64,000 nucleotides of DNA. It comes from Nocardioides guangzhouensis (lineage in GTDB: Bacteria > Actinomycetota > Actinomycetes > Propionibacteriales > Nocardioidaceae). A program made the translations under genes and the position numbers. Below the pieces are notes generated by a model. That model saw nothing but the letters and a program-made list of their open reading frames with translations. It was not told where the DNA came from and made no database searches. The stretch covers positions 1-64,000 of the forward strand of contig NZ_SDKM01000009.1 in NCBI RefSeq assembly GCF_004519545.1. The letters are read 5' to 3'. Position 1 is the stretch's first letter. Each line of letters starts with the position of its first letter. Shown piece by piece: positions 1 through 8,163 of the stretch.

Positions 1-24
1 GCCGGTCCCCGCGCGGGGACCGGC
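1..24. terminator. Perfect hairpin, likely terminator
   Basis: A 10-bp perfect stem (GCCGGTCCCC pairing with GGGGACCGGC) closes a 4-nt loop. It lies 20 bp beyond the stop codon of the minus-strand DUF4234-like gene and could end that transcript. No U-tract follows, as is usual for actinobacterial terminators. The gene to its left is outside the window, so it could serve either side. Confidence 0.6.
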
Positions 25-44
25 CTCGGTGTCGTCTCTTGCCG

Positions 45-539
45 TCAGCTGGCCCCGAGCGAGCGCCAGTAGTCGTTGAGCGCGCCGTTGGTCTTCACGA
101 ACCAGACGATCGGCCCGACGATGATCAGCATGCCGGGGAAGTACCACAGGCCGGTCGCCCCGGAGACCCGCCTCTCGCGGCCGGCCCGCTCGTAGAGCCC
201 GCCCACCTCCGAGGAGGTGAGGTAGGGCATCACGATGCCGACGAACAGCGCCAGCAGCAGCGCGATCCCGCCGCCGATGCCCTGCCCGGAGTGGCGCTTC
301 ATCTCGTCGTGCGTGGAGTAGTACCAGACCAGGCCGTAGATGCCGAACGTCACGAACATCAGCAGGATGCAGGTGCCGGTGCCGCGGATCTTGCCGAGCG
401 GCGCGCCGTGCTGCAGCTGCTGGTACGGGGCCGGGTCGTACGCCGGCGCCGCGCCGTAGTGCGGTGGTTGCTGCGGGTTCTGGCTGGCCGGCTGGTCCGG
501 CGTCTGTGCAGGCGGGTTGGCCTGGTTGTTCTCCGTCAT
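45..539 (-). CDS. DUF4234-like small membrane protein
   Basis: 164-aa protein. A Pro/Gln/Ala-rich, probably disordered N-terminus (about residues 1-50) is followed by three hydrophobic segments, with the charged stretch WYYSTHDEMKRHSG between the first two. The GTGTCILLMFVTFGIYGLVWYY-type opening followed by a short YY/H/E stretch resembles the DUF4234 family of actinobacterial membrane proteins of unknown function. The start at 539 (MTENNQ) is chosen because a GAGGGGGA ribosome binding site precedes it; the longer reading frame back to 593 has none. A hairpin lies just past the stop. No function can be assigned. Confidence 0.75.
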   Translation of the reverse strand: MTENNQANPPAQTPDQPASQNPQQPPHYGAAPAYDPAPYQQLQHGAPLGKIRGTGTCILLMFVTFGIYGLVWYYSTHDEMKRHSGQGIGGGIALLLALFVGIVMPYLTSSEVGGLYERAGRERRVSGATGLWYFPGMLIIVGPIVWFVKTNGALNDYWRSLGAS

Positions 540-621
540 GGGTGTCCCCCTCATCCCGAAACGTGGTCGGCACAAGGTAGAGCTCCGGACCACTCCGTGT
601 GCCGCATTTCGGGTGTGTCGC

Positions 622-1377
622 TCAGTACGCGCCGACCAACGTCGGGCGCCCCTCGACCACGCGGAGGTCGACGCCGGCGCCGGAGATGGTCACGGTGCCG
701 TCGACGTCGCGCCAGGCGCCGCCGTCGACGCGGAACCGGGCGGCGTACGTCGTGTCGACCGCGGGGCGCATCGTGACATGGGCGTCCTGGTAGCGGTGGG
801 AGACGTACTCCTCCATCGGCACCCCGCGCTGGTACGCGCGGCCGGGGGTCGCCGTCGTCTGCGCGGTCCCGTCGCCGTGCCGCCACGTGAACGAGCTCGG
901 CGTGATCTCGAGGTCGACCCGGTGCCCGAGCAGCCGGACCGTGCGGGTGAACGGCTCGGCCTCGGTGCGGAAGAGCGTGTCGAAGTTGACCAGGGTCCGG
1001 CCGCCCGGCGGTTGGACGACGAGCCGGGAGTCTGGCAGGTCGATGCGGCGCAGGGCGCGCAGCACGGTCACCTGCGTGATCGGCGTCGCCGGCTCGATGG
1101 CGGGAGCGCAGGCCTCGTTGTCGCCCAGGCAGGCGCCGACGACGCCGGCGTCGTAGAGGGGTTGGGGTGGGGGTGGGGGCGTCGAGCCGGTCATCTCCGT
1201 CGGCGTCTCGTCATCAGATCGCTTCGTCTCACAACCGAACTGGCCGAACAGTGCGTCCTGCCCCGCGGTAACGCCCCCCGTGCAGCCCAGCAAGACGCCC
1301 GACGCAACAGAGGGAATCGCAAGCGGCCCGGCACTCCAAGCGAACAGCCCCAACGCAACAAACAGGCGCCGGATCAT
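622..1377 (-). CDS. Hypothetical secreted protein
   Basis: 251-aa protein with a typical signal sequence: RR at residues 3-4, then a hydrophobic stretch to about residue 30. A poly-proline linker (PPPPPQ, about residues 67-72) separates the leader from a folded domain rich in beta-type sequence. I do not recognise the domain. Its start overlaps the stop of the upstream lipoprotein gene by ATGA, so the two are translationally coupled and probably act together at the cell surface. The upstream partner resembles DUF6318-type lipoproteins, which suits a cell-envelope role, but that is inference. Confidence 0.7.
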   Translation of the reverse strand: MIRRLFVALGLFAWSAGPLAIPSVASGVLLGCTGGVTAGQDALFGQFGCETKRSDDETPTEMTGSTPPPPPQPLYDAGVVGACLGDNEACAPAIEPATPITQVTVLRALRRIDLPDSRLVVQPPGGRTLVNFDTLFRTEAEPFTRTVRLLGHRVDLEITPSSFTWRHGDGTAQTTATPGRAYQRGVPMEEYVSHRYQDAHVTMRPAVDTTYAARFRVDGGAWRDVDGTVTISGAGVDLRVVEGRPTLVGAY

Positions 1378-1916
1378 GCCGGAGCCTGCTTCAGATCAGT
1401 CACCTGCCATGTGCCATCAGACCAATGCAACGAAAACACCGCCGTACCTTCGCCACCCGTTGTCTTGTCAGGCTTGCCGTTCTTGGAGCGGTAGATGGTC
1501 TGGGGGCTCAACTTCATCAAGACCCGAACGGAAGCGTCACTTGGTTCGGTCAAGGCCGTGTCTGAGTAGCGATCCGCCCTCCAGCCTGCGGACTCAACAT
1601 GGCCGCCTGCGGCGTAGATGTCGTCGATCGTGTCGACCAGGTCCCCGCAGGCATCACAGCCCGGGTCACCCAGACCAGCAAGAGCGGATGTCTCCCCGCT
1701 GAGTACCGCTGAGTTGAAGGTGTTGATCCAATGCGCGACGAACAACTTCGCCGCTGAGCGAGTGAACTCCGCGGACTGTCGGGGCGGTTCCGTAGACGGC
1801 GTCGACGACGTACTGACGGGGTCCTTCGGCTGGGCCTGCGGCTCGTCGTCGGAGCAGCCGGCCAGCCCGAACAGCGGCACGCAGCACGCGGCGGCCAGCC
1901 ATCGGCGTACGTTCAT
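1374..1916 (-). CDS. DUF6318-like lipoprotein
   Basis: About 180 aa. The N-terminus MNVRRWLAAACCVPLFGLAGCSDDE has a lipobox (LAGC) followed by acidic residues, so lipidation and anchoring on the outer face of the membrane are expected. A Pro/Ser/Thr linker rich in TSSTPSTEPP leads to a globular domain with CDAC (about residues 80-85 of the mature part) that resembles DUF6318. The start at 1916 is preferred over 1970 because GGGAAGG precedes it and the signal peptide then begins correctly. It is coupled by ATGA to the downstream secreted protein. Function unknown. Confidence 0.75.
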   Translation of the reverse strand: MNVRRWLAAACCVPLFGLAGCSDDEPQAQPKDPVSTSSTPSTEPPRQSAEFTRSAAKLFVAHWINTFNSAVLSGETSALAGLGDPGCDACGDLVDTIDDIYAAGGHVESAGWRADRYSDTALTEPSDASVRVLMKLSPQTIYRSKNGKPDKTTGGEGTAVFSLHWSDGTWQVTDLKQAPA

Positions 1917-2045
1917 CGGCACTACCTTCCCGAGAAGGGCACCCCCAGGCGCCACGACCACCGTAGGCACCGCGGCCGCGCCTGACCAGACCCGTCACGC
2001 GAACTGTGGAGGACCAGGTCGCGCGGCAAGAGCTGGCCGCTCGGC

Positions 2046-2087
2046 GGTGGTTTCGAGACGCTCGCTGGCGCTCGCTCCTCAACCACC
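2046..2087. repeat. Interspersed palindromic element
   Basis: A 42-bp imperfect palindrome: one arm begins GGTGGTTTCGAGACGCTCGC and the other, read on the minus strand, begins GGTGGTTGAGGAGCGAGCGC. From memory this sequence type is scattered through intergenic regions of Nocardioides-like genomes. It lies between the lipoprotein gene and a DinB-like gene, both on the minus strand. Role unknown; it could form a cruciform or an RNA hairpin. Confidence 0.65.
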
Positions 2088-2136
2088 GGCGGCATTCCAC
2101 CCGGCCCGGGCCGCCATTTCGGACGGTTGGGCGGGG

Positions 2137-2637
2137 TCAGGTGGAGGTGAGGAGACCGCGGACGTAGGCGGCCTGGCCGAGGTGCTGGAGGCAGTCGCCG
2201 ACGACCGAGACCAGGCGGACGCCGGCGGTGACGGGTGGGTCCCAGCGCCGGTCGACGATGCGGTCGAGCTCCTCGGGCGTGACGGACGAGAGGTAGGCGA
2301 GGGAGAGCCGTTGCACGTCGGCGTGGTAGCCGGCGAGGTTGTCCGCCTCGACCCGGACGGCATCGACCTGCTCGGAGGTGTGGCCGTACCCGATGTCGCG
2401 GTCGTCGACGGGCAGCGCGAACCGCTCGGCCCAGCCGTCGTGCCACGCCTGCGCGGTCCCGGCGACGCCGGCCACGTGGTCGTCCTGCACGCGGGCGGCG
2501 TGCCAGAGCAGCCAGCCGATCGAGTTGCCGACGCCGGACGGTCGCTCGTGCAGGAGGGAGGGGTCGGTGGTGACGAGGTCGGCGTACAGCTCCTCGATCC
2601 GTCCGAACGCGTCCACCAGCAGGTCACGAGGCTCCAT
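2137..2637 (-). CDS. DinB-like (DUF664) family protein
   Basis: 166-aa helical protein. The pattern IGWLLWHAARVQDDH near residues 38-52 and CLQHLGQAAYVRG near the C-terminus matches the DinB/YfiT-like four-helix fold, where conserved histidines bind a divalent metal; both histidine positions are present. Members include mycothiol-dependent enzymes (maleylpyruvate isomerase, bacillithiol and mycothiol S-transferases), so a thiol-transferase role is possible, but no substrate can be read from the sequence. The start at 2637 (MEPRDLL) is the first methionine consistent with the family's N-terminal helix. Confidence 0.8.
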   Translation of the reverse strand: MEPRDLLVDAFGRIEELYADLVTTDPSLLHERPSGVGNSIGWLLWHAARVQDDHVAGVAGTAQAWHDGWAERFALPVDDRDIGYGHTSEQVDAVRVEADNLAGYHADVQRLSLAYLSSVTPEELDRIVDRRWDPPVTAGVRLVSVVGDCLQHLGQAAYVRGLLTST

Positions 2638-2755
2638 GGCCCGACCGTACGCCCCAGGCGAGGGTTCCCCTGCGAGCGGCACCCCGGGTACGGCGCCGCG
2701 GCACGACCGGACCTCCGGCTATTGTCTTCTAATTCACTCAACTTAGGAGGCAACA

Positions 2756-4162
2756 ATGTCCGACGGCCCGTCCTCGATCTCGCGGCGTGGATTCACGCGA
2801 ACGCTCGGCGCAGCCGGCGTCGCCGCCGTTGCGACCGGTTCCCTCACCACGTCCCCGGTGGCCGCCGCCGAGCGCGAGTTCCGCGCGCAGGGCGGTGCGG
2901 ACCGGGGCCGGCGACCCAACCTGCTGGTCATCCTCGCCGACGACCTCGGCTGGGCCGACCTGTCGAGCTTCGGCTCGCCGGACATCAGGACGCCGCACCT
3001 CGACCGGCTCGCCGCGTCCGGGGTGCGGTTCACCCAGGGCTACTCCGCGTCAGCGGTCTGCTCCCCCAACCGGGTGGCCCTCTACACCGGCCGCTACCCG
3101 GCCCGGATCCCCGGCGGGCTGCCCGAGCCGATCGGCGCCGCCACCCCGCAGAACGGCATCCCCACCGACCACCCGACGCTCGCGACGCAGGTCAAGGCCG
3201 CTGGGTACGACACCGCGATGTTCGGCAAGTGGCACGGCGGCTTCCTGCCCTGGTTCGGGCCGCTCAGGTCCGGCTGGGACGAGTTCGTCGGCAACTACTC
3301 CGGCGGCCTCGACTACTTCTCGAAGTACGCCTCCGGCCCCCGCTACGACCTCTTCGACGGCGAGGAAGAGCTCCAGGACCCGCGCTACTACACCGACATC
3401 ATCACCGAGCGCGCGGTCGAGTACGTCGGGAGGAAGCACCAGCGACCGTGGCTGCTCAACCTGAACTTCACCACCCCGCACTGGCCCTGGGAGGGACCCG
3501 GCGACAAGGCCGTCAGCGACGAGCTCACCGCGCGCCTCAAGGCCGGCGAGAACGGCGCGCTGTTCCACACCGACGGCGGCAGCCTCGAGGTCTACAAGTC
3601 GATGGTGGAGAGCCTCGACGACTCGATCGGGCGGGTGATCGGAGCGCTGAAGAGGTCCGGCCAGCTCGACAACACCGTGGTGTTCTTCGCCAGCGACAAC
3701 GGCGGCGAGCGCTTCTCCCACCAGTGGCCGCTGACCGGCCACAAGGTCGACCTCACCGAGGGCGGCATCCGGGTGCCGACCATCCTGAGCTGGCCGAAGC
3801 GGATCCGGCCGCGTCAGGTCAGCCACCAGACGGTGCACACGCTCGACTGGCACGCGACGTTCCTCGACCTGGCCGGGGCGGCTCCGGACCCGTCGTACCC
3901 GCTCGACGGGACCAGCCTCGCCGACTACCTGCTCCGCGACCGGCCGGTCCCGCAGCGCGACCTGTTCTGGCGGATGCGCGGGCAGCGGGCGCTGCGCCGC
4001 GGCGACCTGAAGTACGTCCGGCAGAGCGACGGCGTGGACCGCCTCTACGACCTGGCCGTCGACCCCAGCGAGCAGGCGAACCTGGCCCGCAAGCGGCCCG
4101 GCGACCTGTCCTCGCTGAGGACGGCGTGGGAGTCGGTGAACGCGGAGCTGCTCCCCTACTGA
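2756..4162 (+). CDS. Tat-exported sulfatase
   Basis: 468-aa sulfatase of the alkaline phosphatase superfamily, predicted to hydrolyse sulfate esters outside the cytoplasm. SRRGF at residues 9-13 followed by a hydrophobic alanine-rich stretch is a twin-arginine signal. LLVILADDLGWADL (residues 56-69) supplies metal-binding aspartates. The sulfatase signature is C102-S-P-N-R106, in which C102 would be converted to formylglycine. GKWHGG and ASDNGGE further on are also typical. A strong AGGAGG lies 7 nt before the start, and the upstream 40 bp are unusually AT-rich, consistent with a promoter. It stands alone; no maturation enzyme is nearby. Confidence 0.93.
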   Translation: MSDGPSSISRRGFTRTLGAAGVAAVATGSLTTSPVAAAEREFRAQGGADRGRRPNLLVILADDLGWADLSSFGSPDIRTPHLDRLAASGVRFTQGYSASAVCSPNRVALYTGRYPARIPGGLPEPIGAATPQNGIPTDHPTLATQVKAAGYDTAMFGKWHGGFLPWFGPLRSGWDEFVGNYSGGLDYFSKYASGPRYDLFDGEEELQDPRYYTDIITERAVEYVGRKHQRPWLLNLNFTTPHWPWEGPGDKAVSDELTARLKAGENGALFHTDGGSLEVYKSMVESLDDSIGRVIGALKRSGQLDNTVVFFASDNGGERFSHQWPLTGHKVDLTEGGIRVPTILSWPKRIRPRQVSHQTVHTLDWHATFLDLAGAAPDPSYPLDGTSLADYLLRDRPVPQRDLFWRMRGQRALRRGDLKYVRQSDGVDRLYDLAVDPSEQANLARKRPGDLSSLRTAWESVNAELLPY

Positions 4163-4310
4163 GCGCCGCCGAGAGAACGGGGACTGGGCAGAACTGGGCA
4201 GAAATGCCCAGTCCCCGCCTCCGCGGATGGGCATCCGGCCCGACGCGGCCGGACCCCTCGCGCTCCTAGCGTGGCGGCACCCCATCAGGGGACCGACCCG
4301 AGGAGCGACC

Positions 4311-5450
4311 ATGAACGCCAGCCAGAGCAACCGCGACCACGTCGAGACCGTCATCGTCGGCGCCGGCCAGGCCGGCCTCGCCACCGCCTACCACCTGCAG
4401 CGCCGCGGCCGGGCCTGCGTCGTCCTCGACGCGAACCAGCGGGTCGGCGACAACTGGCGCCGGCTCTGGGACAGCCTCCGCCTCTACTCTCCCGCGAAGT
4501 ACGACAGCCTCCCGGGCCTGCCCTTCCCCGCGAAGAGGTGGTCGTGTCCCGGCAAGGACGCGGTCGGCGACTACCTCGAGCAGTACGCCGCGCACCACGC
4601 GCTGCCGGTCCGCCTCGGCGTCCGGGTCGAGAGGGTGACCCGCGACGGCGACCGCTTCGTCGTGCGCACCAACGAGGGCACCACCACCTGCGACAACCTG
4701 GTGGTCGCGACCGGCACCTTCGGCCGTACCGCCAGCGTGCCGGGCTTCGCCGACGACCTCGACCCGGCGATCCTGCAGCTGCACTCCAGCGAGTACCGCC
4801 GCCCCGGCCAGCTCGCCGACGGCCCGGTCCTCGTGGTCGGCGCCTCGCACTCCGGGTGCGACATCGCGTACGAGGTCGCCGCGGACCGGCCGACGATCCT
4901 GGCCGGACGCGACTGCGGACAGATCCCGGTCCCGATCGAGTCTCGGCGGATGCGCGTGGCGTGGCCGGTGGTCAAGTTCGCCTGGGGCCACCTCCTCACC
5001 CGGCGTACCCCGATGGGCCGCAAGGAGATGAACGAGATCCGCTTCCACGGCGGCCCGATGCTGCGCGTGCGCCGCAACCACATCGCGGAGCGCGGGATCG
5101 ACCGACGCGAGGCCCGCGTGACCGGTGTGGAGAACGGCCGCCCGGTGCTGGCCGACGGCTCGGTCCTCGACGTCGCGAACGTCGTCTGGTGCACCGGCTA
5201 CCGGCAGGACTTCGGCTGGCTCGACCTGCCGGTGATCGGCGAGAACGGCTGGCCGAAGGAGTACCGCGGCGTCGTCGAGGACGAGCCCGGGCTCTACTTC
5301 TGCGGGCTGTCGTTCCAGTACGCGTTCACTTCGATGGTGCTGCTCGGCGCCGGCCGCGACGCCGACTACGTGGCCGGTCACCTCGACGCCCGGATGAAGG
5401 GCGCGGCACGCACCGGTACGCCGGCTCCGGCGGCGCCACGGGCGGCCTGA
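4311..5450 (+). CDS. FAD-dependent monooxygenase-like oxidoreductase
   Basis: 379-aa flavoprotein related to CzcO/FMO-type monooxygenases. The N-terminal dinucleotide-binding motif is VIVGAGQAGLATAYHLQRRG; NWRRLWDSLRLYSPAKYDSL is the usual FAD-site follow-on; a second Rossmann motif, VLVVGASHSGCDIAYEVA, binds NADPH; WCTGYRQDFGW is the C-terminal ATG-type motif. The start at 4311 follows GAGGAGCGACC. Only 12 bp separate it from the LuxR-type regulator downstream, so the two probably share a transcript. The substrate is unknown. It resembles the oxidoreductase at 15940-17202 in architecture. Confidence 0.88.
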   Translation: MNASQSNRDHVETVIVGAGQAGLATAYHLQRRGRACVVLDANQRVGDNWRRLWDSLRLYSPAKYDSLPGLPFPAKRWSCPGKDAVGDYLEQYAAHHALPVRLGVRVERVTRDGDRFVVRTNEGTTTCDNLVVATGTFGRTASVPGFADDLDPAILQLHSSEYRRPGQLADGPVLVVGASHSGCDIAYEVAADRPTILAGRDCGQIPVPIESRRMRVAWPVVKFAWGHLLTRRTPMGRKEMNEIRFHGGPMLRVRRNHIAERGIDRREARVTGVENGRPVLADGSVLDVANVVWCTGYRQDFGWLDLPVIGENGWPKEYRGVVEDEPGLYFCGLSFQYAFTSMVLLGAGRDADYVAGHLDARMKGAARTGTPAPAAPRAA

Positions 5451-5462
5451 CCGCCGTACGCT

Positions 5463-7091
5463 GTGGTCGTGGGGGTGCTCGACGACCTGCGCCAGGCGAG
5501 GGAGGACTACGAGCGCGGCGACCTGAGGGCGGCGTTCGCGGGCTGGTCGAGCGCGGACCCGGGGGCCCTGGACACCCGGACGCTGGTCGACCTCGCGAAC
5601 ACCGCCCTGCTGATCGGCGACAACGACTCCGCGCAGGCCGCGATGCGCACGGCGTTCGACCGTCATCTCACGGACGGCGAGTTCGGGCCGGCGGTCCGGT
5701 GCGCGTTCTATCTCGCGATTCGGGCCGGCACGAGCGGCGACCAGGCCCAGGCCGGCGCCTGGGCGGGGCGGGCCGGCGCGATCCTCGACGACCACCCCGC
5801 TCTCGGCGAGCGCGGCTACCTCACGTTCCTGCGCGTGTACGGGCACGTCATGGCAGGCGACTTCGAGGGTGCGGGCCGGCTGGCCGCCGAGGCCGCGTCG
5901 ATCGGACGCGAGCACGGCGACCCGGAGCTGCTGGCGCTCGGCCTGGTCGGGATCGGCCGGGCCGGGCTCTACTCCGGCCGGGTGTCCGAGGCGATGGCGG
6001 CCTTCGACGAGGCGATGCTCAACCTCGCGGAGCCGGAGGTCTCGCCGGTCACCGCAGGCTTCGTCTACTGCTCGATGATCGAGGCCTGCCAGGAGATCTC
6101 CGACTTCGGCCGCGCGGCGGAGTGGACCGGCGTGCTCCAGCGCTGGTGCGAGCGCCGGCCGGGGCTGGTGGCCTTCACCGGCCAGTGCGCGGTGCACCGC
6201 GGTCAGCTGATGCGTGCCCGCGGCGCGTGGGACGAGGCGCTGGACGAGCTCGCGCAAGCCCGGCGGCGGTACGTCGAGACCGGCGCGGCCGGGGCGGTCG
6301 GGGTGGCCGACTACGAGACCGGCGAGGTGCACCGGCTGCGCGGCGCCCACGAGGCTGCCGAGGCGGCGTACCAGCACGCCGGGGACGCGGGCTTCGACCC
6401 GCAGCCCGGGCTGGCGCTGCTGTGGCTGGCGCAGGGGCGGACCCAGGCCTCCGTCGCGGCGGTACGCCGCCTGCTCGCCGAGGCGACCGACCCGGTGCAC
6501 CGCTCGCGCGTGCTGCCGGCCGCGGTGGAGGTGCTGGTCACCGCGGACCAGCGGGAGGAAGCCCGAACGCTCGCGGGTGAGCTGGACACGCTCGCGACGT
6601 CGTTCGGCTGCCCGGCGCTCCAGGCGGCCGCGGCGCAGGCGGCCGGGCTGGTGGAGCTGGCCACGGACCCGGCCGGGGCGCTGCCGTACCTCCGCAAGGC
6701 CGGCTCCCTGTGGAGCGGGGTCGAGGACCCGTACGCCGCGGCGCGGGTGCGGGTGCTCACCGGCCGGGCGCTCGCCGCGCTCGGCGACGAGGACTCGGCG
6801 CGCCGCGAGCTGGAGTCGGCGGAGCGGACCTTCGCGTCCCTGGGCGCCACGCCGGACGCGTCCGCCGTACGCCGGCTGCTCGAGCCCGGCGCGGCGCCGG
6901 ACGGGCTGACCCCGCGCGAGGTCGAGGTGCTCCGTCTGGTCGCGTCGGGGCGGAGCAACGGGCAGATCGCCGACGAGCTGGTGCTGAGCGAGAAGACCGT
7001 GGCCCGCCACCTCTCCAACATCTTCACCAAGATCGGGGTGGGCTCCCGGACCGCCGCTGCGGCGTACGCCTACGAGCGCGGCCTGGCCTGA
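5463..7091 (+). CDS. TPR-containing LuxR-family regulator
   Basis: 542-aa protein: about 470 residues of helical, alanine-rich TPR-like repeats followed by a C-terminal LuxR helix-turn-helix (LTPREVEVLRLVASGRSNGQ through to the end, about residues 480-542). The ATPase domain of full LAL regulators is missing, so this is a short TPR-HTH form; the TPR section would be the ligand- or protein-sensing part. The start could be GTG 5463, 5469 or 5472; a TACGCT -10-like box a few bases upstream suggests a leaderless transcript. It is probably co-expressed with the upstream oxidoreductase. The end abuts a 12-bp tandem repeat array. Confidence 0.87.
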   Translation: MVVGVLDDLRQAREDYERGDLRAAFAGWSSADPGALDTRTLVDLANTALLIGDNDSAQAAMRTAFDRHLTDGEFGPAVRCAFYLAIRAGTSGDQAQAGAWAGRAGAILDDHPALGERGYLTFLRVYGHVMAGDFEGAGRLAAEAASIGREHGDPELLALGLVGIGRAGLYSGRVSEAMAAFDEAMLNLAEPEVSPVTAGFVYCSMIEACQEISDFGRAAEWTGVLQRWCERRPGLVAFTGQCAVHRGQLMRARGAWDEALDELAQARRRYVETGAAGAVGVADYETGEVHRLRGAHEAAEAAYQHAGDAGFDPQPGLALLWLAQGRTQASVAAVRRLLAEATDPVHRSRVLPAAVEVLVTADQREEARTLAGELDTLATSFGCPALQAAAAQAAGLVELATDPAGALPYLRKAGSLWSGVEDPYAAARVRVLTGRALAALGDEDSARRELESAERTFASLGATPDASAVRRLLEPGAAPDGLTPREVEVLRLVASGRSNGQIADELVLSEKTVARHLSNIFTKIGVGSRTAAAAYAYERGLA

Positions 7092-7092
7092 T

Positions 7093-7152
7093 TCAGGGGT
7101 CTGATCAGGCGTCTGATCAGGGGTCTGGTCAGGGGTCTGGTCAGGGGTCTGG
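7093..7152. repeat. Five copies of a 12-bp tandem repeat
   Basis: Five head-to-tail units of TCAGGGGTCTGG (two units differ at one or two positions) lie exactly between the stop codons of two convergent genes. On the minus strand each unit reads CCA GAC CCC TGA in the frame of the methyltransferase, so the array supplies five further in-frame stop codons after the real one at 7153-7155. Replication slippage from one ancestral unit is the simplest origin. Confidence 0.85.
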
Positions 7153-7986
7153 TCAGGCGGGCTTGCGCAGCAGGAAGCCGAACACCGTCACCGCGGAGAA
7201 CGCCCAACCGGCGCGGGCCGCCGCGTGCTGGGAGGCGACCGCGGCGTCGGCCTGCTCGGCGGTGATCCGCCCGTCCCGGACCGCCTGGTCGGCGTTCATC
7301 CGCATGAGGGGTGCCTCGAGCAGCAGCCGCGGCGGGAACACCAGGGCGGCCGACCCGACGTCGGGCTCGATGGCGAACCCGGCGGTCATCGCCTGGCGCG
7401 GTATGTTGCGGGCCGAGGCCGGGTTGGCGACCTGGCCGCGGAACGACCGGCCGATCGCCTCCTCGACGTCCGGGTCGATGTCGGAGTGGACCCAGGTGGC
7501 GTGGTCGGAGTCGAGCACCACCGCCCGGCCGCCGCGGCGCAGCACCCGGGCGAACTCGTGGAACGCGACCTGCGGGTCGTCGACGTGCTGGAGCACCCGC
7601 TCGCACCAGAGCAGGTCGAGGGCGGCCTCGTCGAACGGGAGCGCCTCGGTCGACCCGTCGACGTACCTGACGTCCTCCCGGACCGTCCGCTCCTCGGCAA
7701 CGGCGCGCATGGTCGGGTTCGGCTCGACGCCCGTGACCCTTCCGGTCGCGCCGACCAGCCCGGCCAGTTCGCGGCAGACGGTGCCGGTGCCGCTGCCGAT
7801 GTCGGCGACCGTCTCGCCGGGGCGGAGGTCGGCCATCGTGATCGCCCAGTCGCGCAGCCTGCGGATCGCCGGCGCCTGGTCCTGGACGTCGAGGATCCGC
7901 ACCATCTGCTGGACCGACGGGTCGTCGACGGTGCCCTTCCGGAACGCGCGGCCGAGCAGCGCCGGGTCGTCGTCGAACTCGCTCAC
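7153..7986 (-). CDS. SAM-dependent methyltransferase
   Basis: 277-aa class I methyltransferase. VADIGSGTGTVCRELAGLVG is motif I (SAM-binding glycine loop), VTGVEPNP gives the acidic residue that holds the ribose, and DLLWCERVLQHVDDP is motif IV, as in UbiE/Methyltransf_11 proteins. A GTG start at 7986 preceded by GGGAGG is chosen; the open frame to 8142 adds a low-complexity arginine-rich leader unlikely to be real. The acceptor is unknown. The gene is convergent with the LuxR-type regulator and separated from it only by the 12-bp repeat array. Confidence 0.87.
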   Translation of the reverse strand: MSEFDDDPALLGRAFRKGTVDDPSVQQMVRILDVQDQAPAIRRLRDWAITMADLRPGETVADIGSGTGTVCRELAGLVGATGRVTGVEPNPTMRAVAEERTVREDVRYVDGSTEALPFDEAALDLLWCERVLQHVDDPQVAFHEFARVLRRGGRAVVLDSDHATWVHSDIDPDVEEAIGRSFRGQVANPASARNIPRQAMTAGFAIEPDVGSAALVFPPRLLLEAPLMRMNADQAVRDGRITAEQADAAVASQHAAARAGWAFSAVTVFGFLLRKPA

Positions 7987-8163
7987 GCCACACCTCCCGC
8001 GGACGTCCCGCGCCCTCCAGCGTCGACCCCGGGCGGCCGACGCTGCCAGACCCGGACGGGTCATCTGGCGGGAACTGTCATGTGGCTGCAATTGCGGCCG
8101 GATTGCACGGAACCGACCGCCGGAACTGTCACGAGGCTGCAATCGCAGCCGTACGGCGCACGC

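Noticed and set aside
4266..7010. 914-codon minus-strand open frame
   Set aside because: It lies fully antisense to the oxidoreductase and LuxR genes and is arginine/alanine-rich with no motif; typical GC-rich shadow.
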